From assembly GCA_049511115.1 (NCBI GenBank), contig JBEKYH010000081.1:1-13318 (forward strand): a stretch of DNA of 13,318 bases, read 5' to 3'. This DNA is from JBEKYH01 sp049511115. GTDB lineage: Bacteria > Planctomycetota > Phycisphaerae > Tepidisphaerales > Tepidisphaeraceae. Of this stretch, positions 1 to 7,109 are shown piece after piece (within the stretch, counting starts at the first letter, position 1; each line of letters opens with the position of its first letter). Both the position numbers and the translations under genes were made by a program. The notes under the pieces were generated by a model. It was given only the letters and a program-made list of their open reading frames with translations. It did no database searches and was not told the DNA's origin.

Positions 1-1191
1 AGGATGGTTTCCAGCGGCGTGAAGGAGGCGACTACGCCGACGCTCACGGAAGCGGCGCGTTACTGCGGATTCGTGGACATTCTGCCATCGGCCGATGGCG
101 TGGTGCGTTCGGTCCCGCTGTGGGTCCGCTATAACAATCGCATGATGCCGCAGGCGGGGTTGGCGCTGGCGTGCGCGTTTCTGGGCGTGGATATCCAGAG
201 TGTGCGGATTTATCCCGATCATCTGGTGATTCCACAGCCGAGCGGCGCGAATGTGGTCGTGCCGATGCACGGCGTGGATTCCGATGCGCGCGGCGAGTTG
301 GGCTTGTTCATGGACATTCCCTGGTTTGGCGGAAGCAATTGGGAAACCATGTATGACTACCCGGATCACCGCCAAAGCCGCCAGCATATTGCCATCAATC
401 GCGTGTGGGATATCTGCGAAATGAGCCGGCGGATCGCCGACAACAACCAGGCGGCGGCCAATGACGTGGAGGAGGTGCTCGCGCTCACCGACATCGACGC
501 GCTTAATGCGTATCACGGCTCGACGCGGCCGTCGTACGATGACGCTGAAACGTGGAATCGGTTGATGATTGAGGCGATGAATAAGGTTGATGCGGGCACG
601 CGCATGGCACTGCTGGACCCGCATTTTCAATCGCAAAACGAAAAGGAGCGCGACTTTGCCCTGGCGCTGCGGAACCTGCAGGTTCGCGCCCAGTACAACA
701 CGGACCAAACGGCCGAGCAGCAGCGCATGCGCGATACATTGCGAAGTGAAGTCGAGGGGAAGGCGGTCCTGATCGGTCCGATGGCAACCAGCATGGGAGA
801 TTTGTGGCGCACGCCGCTGCATGTGCAATGCCCCGGTGTGGTGATGCACGGCGTGATCTTCAACGCGATTGTCACCGGCTATTTCTGGCAAGTCTGGCCG
901 ATGTGGATGAACCTGACGGCGGTGCTCTGCTTTGGGCTGGCTGCGACGGCGGCCGCGACATGGTTGTCTCCCCGGAAGGGGCTGGCGGTTACGGCAGGCC
1001 TGGTCATTGGATACCTTATTGCGAACGGCCTGCTGTTGTTTGCAATATGGCGCACGACAGCCCACGCCGCAGGGCCGATCGTGGTCGTGCTCGGTGTCTG
1101 GCTGGCAGGAAGCATGATTCGGATTCTGTCGTCCCCAGGTCGCCGTCAGCCGGCGGCGGTGTTTGCGTCGCTCCGCGGCAAGGGTTTATAA
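1..1191 (+). CDS. CHASE2-domain membrane sensor protein (5' end outside window)
   Basis: CHASE2 is an extracytoplasmic sensory domain, normally linked through membrane helices to a cyclase, kinase or other output domain. Numbering from the first ATG (position 4), residues 20-61 (YCGFVDILPSADGVVRSVPL and following) match the CHASE2 'GF-N-PD-DGVVRR-PL' core. Residues 252-290 (GKAVLIGPMATSMGDLWRTP, then PGVVMHGVIFNAI) match the terminal 'V-IG-tA--D---TP----PGV-iHA' block. Three hydrophobic segments follow, at about 299-317, 326-349 and 356-373, then a basic tail of about 20 residues. The frame stays open to base 1 and no ribosome site precedes the ATG, so the gene begins upstream. No catalytic output domain follows the helices. 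A FecR-domain gene starts 51 bp downstream, a likely functional partner. The family call is firm; the ligand is unknown. Confidence 0.85.
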   Translation, partial: RMVSSGVKEATTPTLTEAARYCGFVDILPSADGVVRSVPLWVRYNNRMMPQAGLALACAFLGVDIQSVRIYPDHLVIPQPSGANVVVPMHGVDSDARGELGLFMDIPWFGGSNWETMYDYPDHRQSRQHIAINRVWDICEMSRRIADNNQAAANDVEEVLALTDIDALNAYHGSTRPSYDDAETWNRLMIEAMNKVDAGTRMALLDPHFQSQNEKERDFALALRNLQVRAQYNTDQTAEQQRMRDTLRSEVEGKAVLIGPMATSMGDLWRTPLHVQCPGVVMHGVIFNAIVTGYFWQVWPMWMNLTAVLCFGLAATAAATWLSPRKGLAVTAGLVIGYLIANGLLLFAIWRTTAHAAGPIVVVLGVWLAGSMIRILSSPGRRQPAAVFASLRGKGL

Positions 1192-1242
1192 TCCGCCCGG
1201 GTAAAATCCGGGGCAAAAACCCCTCACTCAAACGGACGGCGA

Positions 1243-2595
1243 ATGACGCAACGAACATGGCTCCTGCTCGCGCTTTTGGCTGCCCCGTTTGCCGGCGCCT
1301 CGCTTATGACCGCCGCGCCGGTAATAGCTCAGGACAGCGGAGCGACCGCCGGCGCCGCAGCAACCACCCAAACAACTTCTAAGAACTTGCGCATCGTTGT
1401 GACCGCCGTTCAGGGGCAGGCTGAGGTCAAATTCGACGCGAGTTCGCCGTGGCAGAAAGTCGTCAAGGGCATGGAGTTGCCGGTCGGGTGCCAGATTCGC
1501 ACGGGGATTCCCGGCAGTGTTCAGTTCATGGTCGGCGACGATGAAGTGTATCGCGTAGATCGGCTCAGCTTGGTGCAGGTGGTGCTGGCCGACGAGAGCG
1601 AGCAGAAGATCAAGACGGTCGTCGGCATGACATACGGCCGCGTGAGTAAGGACGTAGACGCTCCTGTCGAGCCGCATGATGACACGATCGTCTCGCCCGG
1701 CAGCACGCTGGCCACGCGCGGGACGCGCGTCAGTCTGTACGATCAGCCCCCCTACGCGCCCGAGGCGGTGAGCCTTACCGGCGCGGCTGTTTTTCGGAAT
1801 CTTCACGGGCTACTCGTGCAACTCGGGGCCAAAAACGCCGGCACGGCGAAGGTGGACGGCAACTCTACCAGCCCCGCGCAGTTTCAGGCGAGTAGCACAT
1901 TCGTCGATCCGCAGGGGTCGTTCGCTGGACGCACGCAACCGGAGTTTCAGGCCGCCGTGAACATGTCGGGACTGCCACCACCGATCGCACCGAATGTGAT
2001 CCTTGCCCCCGCGGATATGCAAGGCGTGATGAACCTGTTCGCCAACGCAATGGGTGGCGGAAATATGAACGGGAGCGGTGGTAGGAACAATGGCGGCGGT
2101 GGATCATTCGACACCACGGCCGGCGTACTGATGTTTCCGCTGACCTGGACCGGGCCGGCCAACACCGTCGTTGATTTTTCGGTGCAAAGCCCGGCTGGGA
2201 ACACGGTCTCCGCGGTCCATCCGATGACTCACAACGGCGGCATGTTTCTCACTGGCCCTCAATTCAGCGACACCGCCAACGCCATGGGCCTGGGCAGTCA
2301 GGAGATCGACTGGGGTAACCTCACTTCGGGAACATTTCCTGACGGCACCTACACCATCACGGAAACGCTTGAGGGAACAAGCATCGACCATGTCCTCGTG
2401 CATCACGACGTGACGATCTCCACTTCCCTCGCAGCGAATCAAATGACCGAAGCGAACAACGGCAGCCATCCCGGCACGATTTTTCAGACTCAGACGAACC
2501 CGGCGAAGGCGGAATTGAACAATCTCACGCCAACGGCGACGTTTACGGTGACGGCTCCGATGAACTCATCAACGATGATCGAGCGCTCTCATTGA
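1243..2595 (+). CDS. Secreted FecR-domain protein
   Basis: FecR domains are extracytoplasmic beta-rich modules, best known from iron-citrate signalling but common in proteins of unknown role. Residues 1-29 form a signal peptide (hydrophobic core 6-22, VIA cleavage motif). Residues 49-180 show the FecR pattern: V-A-V-G-V, 'W--V--G--L--G--I-TG--G-V-F', then a V-G--YGRV segment and 'TIVSPGSTLATRGTRVS'. Residues 269-287 are a Gly/Asn-rich linker (GGGNMNGSGGRNNGGGG). Residues about 291-450 form a second Thr-rich, probably beta-rich part that I do not recognise. There is no N-terminal DUF4880 and no anti-sigma helix, so this is not a classical FecR anti-sigma regulator. It follows the CHASE2 gene on the same strand by 51 bp and is probably co-transcribed. 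ATG 1243 is preceded by a weak GGACGG. The domain call is good; the role is unknown. Confidence 0.82.
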   Translation: MTQRTWLLLALLAAPFAGASLMTAAPVIAQDSGATAGAAATTQTTSKNLRIVVTAVQGQAEVKFDASSPWQKVVKGMELPVGCQIRTGIPGSVQFMVGDDEVYRVDRLSLVQVVLADESEQKIKTVVGMTYGRVSKDVDAPVEPHDDTIVSPGSTLATRGTRVSLYDQPPYAPEAVSLTGAAVFRNLHGLLVQLGAKNAGTAKVDGNSTSPAQFQASSTFVDPQGSFAGRTQPEFQAAVNMSGLPPPIAPNVILAPADMQGVMNLFANAMGGGNMNGSGGRNNGGGGSFDTTAGVLMFPLTWTGPANTVVDFSVQSPAGNTVSAVHPMTHNGGMFLTGPQFSDTANAMGLGSQEIDWGNLTSGTFPDGTYTITETLEGTSIDHVLVHHDVTISTSLAANQMTEANNGSHPGTIFQTQTNPAKAELNNLTPTATFTVTAPMNSSTMIERSH

Positions 2596-2619
2596 GGCGA
2601 CACAAAATACATGACTCAC

Positions 2620-2694
2620 CACAGAGGACACGGAGGACACAGAGGAAAAATAAGATCAGCGCTTAGATTTAATTTATTCTTCCTCCTTGTCCTC
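2620..2694. repeat. Three tandem nonamers plus inverted repeat after the FecR gene
   Basis: CACAGAGGA, CACGGAGGA and CACAGAGGA lie head to tail at 2620-2646, followed by an A-rich tract. The segment 2633-2653 is complementary to 2674-2694 in 18 of 21 positions, with a 20-nt loop. The element sits between converging genes (FecR plus, phosphatase minus), so it could terminate transcription from either side. It resembles the octamer repeats at 6821, 11548 and 13284. Confidence 0.75.
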
Positions 2695-2724
2695 AAGGTC
2701 GCTACTGCGACCGGGCGGTGAATC

Positions 2725-2762
2725 TTGCATTTCTTCGCGTTCTTCGCGTCTTCGCGGTGAGA
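2725..2762 (-). repeat. Tandem CGCGAAGA repeat near the phosphatase stop codon
   Basis: Read on the minus strand, this is CTCACCGCGAAGACGCGAAG followed by another CGCGAAGAA unit and an A-rich end. It contains three copies of a CGCGAAGA-like octamer or nonamer. It lies 15 bp beyond the stop codon of the minus-strand phosphatase and shares its period and architecture with the other intergenic repeats here. Confidence 0.65.
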
Positions 2763-2776
2763 CTCTTGAATTGATT

Positions 2777-4057
2777 TCAGCAAAGACAAAGCGCCAACAG
2801 CGTCCGATCATCCTCCGCGGGGATGTTGCCGCAGAAGCGGTCGATGTCGGCGAGGATGGCGTCGATCAGGCCCTTTGCACTGGTGGAATTGCGCAGGAGG
2901 GCTTTGTCCAGGCCGGCTATATCGAATGGCTCTTGCTGAGCGTTAGAGGCATCGGAAACGCCGTCGGTATAGAAAAGAAGGCGGTCGCCGCTGTGCAGGA
3001 TATGCGTATGTTCGGGGTAATCCTCCGGTGAGTCGATTCCCAGGGGCAAGCCGGCTTGGCCGTCGAGTTCGGTGACTTCTCCACCGCGCGCCAGGCGCGG
3101 GCGGGGATGGCCGGCGGAGGCGTAGGTGAGGCGACGCGTTTTAGGATCGAAAACGCCGTAGAAAGCAGTTACGAATGTTACGCCATGTCCGGTGTAGCGG
3201 CTCTCCAATGTTGAGTTGAGGTAGGCGAGCATTTTTCCCGGCGGCGTGGCGTCGCCGGGGCGGGTGTGGGCGATGGCGTGGGTGATGGCCATCATGACGG
3301 CGGCGGCAATACCGTGGCCGCTGACATCGGCGATGAATATGCCCCACTGGTCGTTGGGCATGGGGAAGAAGTCATAATAGTCGCCGCCGGCGCGCTGGGA
3401 AGTCTGGTAATGGGCGGCCAGTTCGACGCCGGGAATTTCCGGGAGTTTGTCGGGCAATAGAGACCGCTGAATGTCGGCAACCATTTTGAATTCGTGATCC
3501 AGCGCGTCGTAGGCGTGTTTTAATTCTTCGCGAAGAACCGAGCTAAGAACCGATCGGCCCCAGAGGTTCGCCTGCCAGACGATGGTGGGGATGCGATGGC
3601 GCGGGAAGCGATCGCCGTCGCGGCACAGGAGGATGTTCATGTTCAGGGCGTGGCCGTTGTCGAAGAGCGGCACCGCCAGCAGGAAATTCATTCCCTGAAA
3701 ATAATCGGCGGTAGGGTCGCCGGGGCGGATGTGATCCTGCAGGTTTTCGATGATTGCGGGCTCGTTGGCGTAGACTAGTTTGCTCAGCAGGCCGGTGGTG
3801 AAAAGGGGCAGGCGGTCTTTTTGCGTCCAGGGGTTAATCGCCTCCTTCCACATGGAGCTGCGCGTGATGCGATAGGCGGGCGCGGCCAAGTCGCGCCGGC
3901 TGATCGATAGATACCGGTCGGCGGGAATCAGCCCTCCCTCGCGGACGCGCTGGGTGTAAAGACCGGCGGCGGTTTGCGGATCGGTCTGCAAGCTGAGGTC
4001 GCGCATGAATTGCACGACGAACTTGAGTTCCTCGGTCCAGTCGCCTGATTCGGGCAT
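2777..4057 (-). CDS. RsbU-type PP2C/SpoIIE serine phosphatase with GAF-like N-terminus
   Basis: This is a cytoplasmic phosphatase of the RsbU/SpoIIE type, which typically dephosphorylates an anti-anti-sigma (STAS) protein in partner-switching control. The protein is 426 aa from ATG 4057. Residues about 12-165 look like a GAF-type sensory domain; about 166-198 form a linker helix (SSVLREELKHAYDALDHEF). Residues 205-426 are the phosphatase. Metal-site motifs are AGGDYYD (D226), ADVSGHG (D244), YTDGVSD (D365) and AEDDRT (D416/D417), all intact. The start is chosen because GGAAGG lies 5 nt upstream. The frame stays open 24 codons further, but that stretch (PHPNPLPEYMERG) is encoded by a dispersed repeat and is unlikely to be protein. 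No STAS or anti-sigma gene is adjacent. It lies downstream of the HtrA gene on the same strand. Confidence 0.88.
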   Translation of the reverse strand: MPESGDWTEELKFVVQFMRDLSLQTDPQTAAGLYTQRVREGGLIPADRYLSISRRDLAAPAYRITRSSMWKEAINPWTQKDRLPLFTTGLLSKLVYANEPAIIENLQDHIRPGDPTADYFQGMNFLLAVPLFDNGHALNMNILLCRDGDRFPRHRIPTIVWQANLWGRSVLSSVLREELKHAYDALDHEFKMVADIQRSLLPDKLPEIPGVELAAHYQTSQRAGGDYYDFFPMPNDQWGIFIADVSGHGIAAAVMMAITHAIAHTRPGDATPPGKMLAYLNSTLESRYTGHGVTFVTAFYGVFDPKTRRLTYASAGHPRPRLARGGEVTELDGQAGLPLGIDSPEDYPEHTHILHSGDRLLFYTDGVSDASNAQQEPFDIAGLDKALLRNSTSAKGLIDAILADIDRFCGNIPAEDDRTLLALCLC

Positions 4058-4062
4058 TGTCG

Positions 4063-4068
4063 CCTTCC
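4063..4068 (-). promoter_or_regulatory. Ribosome binding site for the phosphatase
   Basis: GGAAGG on the minus strand, 5 nt before ATG 4057. It decides the start against the longer open frame to 4129. Confidence 0.65.
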
Positions 4069-4076
4069 GTTCTTGT

Positions 4077-4197
4077 CCCCTCTCCATGTACTCAGGGAGA
4101 GGGTTGGGGTGAGGGTCGCATTTCTTCATCCGACGACGTCATTCGGCCTCCTCGAAGAACCCTCACCCCTGCGCTCTCCCTGCGTACAGGGAGAGGG
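4077..4197. repeat. Inverted pair of 'PHPNPLP'-type repeats with hairpins
   Basis: Two copies of one repeat face each other between the HtrA and phosphatase genes. Segment 4095-4116 (GGGAGAGGGTTGGGGTGAGG and on) pairs with 4159-4180, with only three mismatches. Each copy also carries its own hairpin: 4078-4085 with 4096-4103 (8 bp), and 4174-4180 with 4189-4195 (7 bp). When translated, this repeat type gives the PHPNPLP-ERG peptides often annotated spuriously in bacterial genomes. The folded unit could end or attenuate transcription leaving the HtrA gene. Confidence 0.75.
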
Positions 4198-4231
4198 GGA
4201 AAAGTGGACCGGGTCTTGTGAGCCGTCTTCG

Positions 4232-5287
4232 TTACCCCGGCGTCTGGTCCGGGATAATGGTCAGCTTCACCAGTTCATTGGCGCGCAGTACGCCGAGCTC
4301 GGATCGGACGTGAACATGCGCAGCAGTGAGCATTTTATGAAGTGAGTCCATTCCCGTCACGGGGTGGCCGTTGAAGGAGACGATCAGGTCGCCGGGTTGC
4401 AGGCCGGATTTATCAGCGGGACTCCCCTGCTCGATGGCGGTGATGAGCAGAGCGGATTCCTCTGGTAATTGATGGTAGCGCACCAGGCGCCGGTGCAGCG
4501 GCACGGTCTGGCCGCCGGCGCCCAAATACGCGCGTCGAACCTTTCGCTCCATGATGAGCTGGGAAGCGACCCACTTGGCCGTGTGAATGGGGACGGCAAA
4601 GCAGATTCCCTGCGCCGGCAGAATGACGGCGGTGTTGACGCCGATGACCCGGCCGTCGCTGGAGACCAGCGGGCCGCCGGAATTGCCGGGGTTAAGGGCG
4701 GCATCGGTCTGGATGACATCGTCGATCAATCGGCCGGATTGAGCGCGCAGCGAGCGGCCGAACGCGCTGATGACGCCGGCGGTCACGGTGTATTGAAACC
4801 CGTAGGGATTGCCGATGGCGACTACAAGCTGGCCCACGCGCAGGGACCGGGAGTCGCCGAATTCGGCGGCATGCAGATCGCCGCCGTGGATGCGGACGAC
4901 CGCCAAGTCGGTATGGGGATCATCGCCGACGAGTTCGGCCTCCATGCGCCGGCCGTCCTGGGTGGCCACGTCGATCTTGCTGGCGCCGTGGACGACGTGG
5001 CTGTTGGTCAGGACAAAGCCGTCGGGCGTGAATATGAATCCTGACCCGCCGCCGGCGCGGGCGTGGCTCTGGCCGTCGCGGCTGGGGCGGAAGACTTCGA
5101 CGGCTACTACCGAAGGGCTGACCTTTTCGGCGGCTCCGACGACGGCCCGCGAATAGGCGTCGAGCAATTGGCCGTCTTCATGGGCTTGCGTCTGTGCGGA
5201 GTCATGGGCGGCGTCTGTTTCAGAATACGTCGGAGAATGTGCCTCCGGCGCATCGATGGCACTGGATATTTCCATTATGGCATTCAT
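4232..5287 (-). CDS. HtrA/Deg-family trypsin-like serine protease with one PDZ domain
   Basis: This is a trypsin-fold protease of family S1C, which degrades or refolds misfolded proteins. Numbering from ATG 5287 (351 aa), the catalytic triad is complete: H97 (TNSHVV), D127 (HTDLAVV) and S203 (GNSGGPL), with the supporting GNPYG and QTDAALNPG blocks. Residues about 265-345 form a single PDZ domain (GSPADKSGLQPGDLIVSFNG). Residues 1-40 are acidic and polar, with no signal peptide or membrane helix, unlike most DegP or DegS proteins. The start is chosen because AGGAG lies 7 nt upstream; a GTG at 5320 would add 11 residues but has no ribosome site. It is transcribed away from the GH28 gene, with 161 bp between their starts. 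The family is certain; the cellular compartment is uncertain. Confidence 0.92.
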   Translation of the reverse strand: MNAIMEISSAIDAPEAHSPTYSETDAAHDSAQTQAHEDGQLLDAYSRAVVGAAEKVSPSVVAVEVFRPSRDGQSHARAGGGSGFIFTPDGFVLTNSHVVHGASKIDVATQDGRRMEAELVGDDPHTDLAVVRIHGGDLHAAEFGDSRSLRVGQLVVAIGNPYGFQYTVTAGVISAFGRSLRAQSGRLIDDVIQTDAALNPGNSGGPLVSSDGRVIGVNTAVILPAQGICFAVPIHTAKWVASQLIMERKVRRAYLGAGGQTVPLHRRLVRYHQLPEESALLITAIEQGSPADKSGLQPGDLIVSFNGHPVTGMDSLHKMLTAAHVHVRSELGVLRANELVKLTIIPDQTPG

Positions 5288-5294
5288 GGCAAAA

Positions 5295-5299
5295 CTCCT
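5295..5299 (-). promoter_or_regulatory. Ribosome binding site for the HtrA-type protease
   Basis: AGGAG on the minus strand, 7 nt before ATG 5287. It favours that start over the GTG at 5320. Confidence 0.7.
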
Positions 5300-5448
5300 G
5301 TTCTTTCTCACCTCATTCACATCATAGGCAGGGAGGTCAAGTGGTCGGCGCGCAAGAACCGATGGCGGAGGGATTAACGCGTTTAAGAGTGGACAATGCT
5401 AACGGCCGCCTCGATCTCCGGTATGTACAGGAGAAGGAAGGCATCACC

Positions 5449-6813
5449 ATGCACCATCGTCTGCCGGCCCGATTGTTTGCCGTTGCATTGCTATTAGGGT
5501 TTCTCTCAAGCGCTGCAGTTGCTCAGACCGCCTCGGTCCGCGACGTCATCACCGACTACGGCGCCATCGGCGACGGCAAGACGATGAACACCCGGGCGAT
5601 TCAAGCGGTCATCGATCACATCGCCGCAAATGGCGGCGGAACGCTCGTGGTGCCAAAAGGCGTGTTCATGAGCGGTGCCCTCTTTTTCAAGCAAGGCGTC
5701 AATCTGGACATTGAGGCGGATGGGGTTCTCAAAGGAACCATTGATAAGTCCGAATATCCTCAGATCAACACCCGCTGGGAGGGAGAGGAACGGCTCTGGA
5801 CCAGCGCGTTTCTCAATTTTGATCACATGAGCCAGGTGTCGGTAAGCGGCGACGGCACCATCGACGGATCGGGCGATCTGTGGATGCAGCGCGAGCCGCG
5901 CATCCGCGGACGCGGCGGGCGAGGGGGGAATGTCAGCGGCTTTGGGCCGGCAACGAATCCATCAGGCAATCCGGCTTTCGTGGCCGCGACGACCAATCCC
6001 ACCGCGCGTCTGGGCCGACCGCGACTGGTCTGTTTCAGCAATTGCCAGGACGTTCATATCGCCAATCTGCATCTCATCAAGCAGGCCATCTGGTGCCTGC
6101 ATATTCTTTATAGTCAGAACGTCACCGTGGACGGACTGACCATCGACGCCATGGGATTGATCCCCAGCTCCGACGGGATCGACGTGGATTCCAGCCGCGA
6201 CGTGCAGATTTCGCATTGCAATATTTCCTGCAATGACGACGACATCAGCATTAAATCCGGCAAGAACGACGATGGGCGCCGCGTGAACCGCCCGTCGGAG
6301 AATATCACCATCAGCGATTGCACCATCGGTGCGGGTGGCGGAATTGCCATGGGGTCGGAAGTGACCGGTTCGGTTCGGCACGTGCTGGTGCAGCGCTGCG
6401 TCTTCAACGGCACCGATGCCGGCGCGCGATTCAAATCGGCGGCGGGTCGCGGAGGTGTGCTTGAGGATATTGTGTTTCGCGATATCACCATCAACAACAC
6501 GCGCTGGGCGTTTGATTTCAATCTGGCCTGGGGCGGTGGCGGGTTTGGACGCGGTGGCGGCGGAGCATCGAACATCGTGCAAACCGTCACGCGCGGGGTG
6601 CAGATGATCAACTATCACGGCACCTCCCGCACGGGGGGCACCATTCGCGGCCTGCCTAACGGGCCGTTTCAGGATGTGAAATTCGTCAACTGCAACATCA
6701 CGGCACAGACCGGCATCTGGCTCGATAACGCCAAGGATTTGGACACCGCGGGGCTGAATCTCACGCTGCAGAGCGGGCCGATGTTTATCCGGTCGGCGAC
6801 GCGGCCGAATTGA
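5449..6813 (+). CDS. Secreted GH28 family polygalacturonase-like glycosidase
   Basis: GH28 enzymes hydrolyse galacturonic-acid linkages in pectin or rhamnogalacturonan on a right-handed beta-helix. The protein is 454 aa. Residues 1-25 form a signal peptide (AVA cleavage motif). The N-terminal 'DYGAIGDGKTMNTRAIQ' signature is at 36-52. Catalytic-site motifs are SSDGIDVDSS (D242), CNDDDISIKSG (D264, D265) and ARFKS (R327, K329). The usual GHG motif before GSE reads GAGGGIAMGSE (294-304), so its histidine is absent. Arg/Gly-rich inserts occur at 151-160 and 362-373. ATG 5449 has AAGGAAGG 7 nt upstream; the frame is open back to 5194 but would overlap the divergent protease gene. It leads the pectin cluster. 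Family is firm; the exact substrate (homogalacturonan, rhamnogalacturonan, or end-chain uronate) is open. Confidence 0.9.
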   Translation: MHHRLPARLFAVALLLGFLSSAAVAQTASVRDVITDYGAIGDGKTMNTRAIQAVIDHIAANGGGTLVVPKGVFMSGALFFKQGVNLDIEADGVLKGTIDKSEYPQINTRWEGEERLWTSAFLNFDHMSQVSVSGDGTIDGSGDLWMQREPRIRGRGGRGGNVSGFGPATNPSGNPAFVAATTNPTARLGRPRLVCFSNCQDVHIANLHLIKQAIWCLHILYSQNVTVDGLTIDAMGLIPSSDGIDVDSSRDVQISHCNISCNDDDISIKSGKNDDGRRVNRPSENITISDCTIGAGGGIAMGSEVTGSVRHVLVQRCVFNGTDAGARFKSAAGRGGVLEDIVFRDITINNTRWAFDFNLAWGGGGFGRGGGGASNIVQTVTRGVQMINYHGTSRTGGTIRGLPNGPFQDVKFVNCNITAQTGIWLDNAKDLDTAGLNLTLQSGPMFIRSATRPN

Positions 6814-6820
6814 TGAGAAA

Positions 6821-6846
6821 TGAACCGCGGAGGCGCGGAGGAAGAG
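6821..6846 (+). repeat. Octamer repeat after the GH28 gene
   Basis: TGAACCGCGGAGGCGCGGAG and onward holds two tandem CGCGGAGG units followed by a purine tract. It begins 8 bp after the GH28 stop codon. It shares the TGAAC-CGC-GAGG start with the copies at 11550 and 13286. Confidence 0.65.
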
Positions 6847-6935
6847 GGAAGAAGAAGCGTAGGGCTTCGCCATGATTAGGGGCTGATTTTCAGCACAATT
6901 TGTGATATAAATCCGCTTTCGCACGAGACCATCGC

Positions 6936-7109
6936 ATGGTTCTGCGCAAGTGCCCAAGCTGCCGTGAGATTGTGGGGGCGGAGTCAATCACCTGCCCGCG
7001 GTGCGGCGTCAGCTTTCGGGCCGCCTCGATCCGCCGCTTCGTTATCCGCGCTCTTAGCATCGCCATCATCCTGTGGGGGATTGCGCATTACGTTTTTAAG
7101 CGAATCTAA
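6936..7109 (+). CDS. Small zinc-ribbon protein with one membrane helix (57 aa)
   Basis: This short gene starts at ATG 6936 and stops at TAA 7107-7109. The N-terminus is a compact zinc ribbon with two CxxC knuckles: C6-P-S-C9 and C20-P-R-C23-G, the standard pattern of small zinc-ribbon domains. Residues about 35-53 (FVIRALSIAIILWGIAHYVF) form one hydrophobic helix flanked by arginines before it and Lys/Arg after it, which suggests a membrane anchor with the ribbon in the cytoplasm. The upstream in-frame stop is at 6903-6905 and this is the only ATG, so the start is well fixed, although no strong ribosome site is visible. TATAAA at 6906-6911 could be a -10 element. It lies between the GH28 and PL4 genes. 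The function is unknown; the four cysteines in exact spacing argue that it is real. Confidence 0.7.
   Translation: MVLRKCPSCREIVGAESITCPRCGVSFRAASIRRFVIRALSIAIILWGIAHYVFKRI

Noticed and set aside
1210..1223. GGGG/CCCC stem with an A-rich loop between the CHASE2 and FecR genes as a terminator
   Set aside because: The stem is only 4 bp and no T-run follows. The 51-bp gap fits co-transcription better.
1228..1806. A 192-codon minus-strand open frame opposite the FecR gene
   Set aside because: The sense strand encodes a signal peptide and a FecR domain in order; the antisense product is Arg/His-rich and featureless.
5194..5448. An N-terminal extension of the GH28 protein by 85 codons
   Set aside because: It would overlap the divergent HtrA gene and bury the signal peptide. 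AAGGAAGG before ATG 5449 fixes the start.
5962..6987. A 341-codon minus-strand open frame opposite GH28
   Set aside because: The opposite strand carries the conserved GH28 motifs throughout, and the frame also covers the intergenic repeat and part of the zinc-ribbon gene. No domain is visible.
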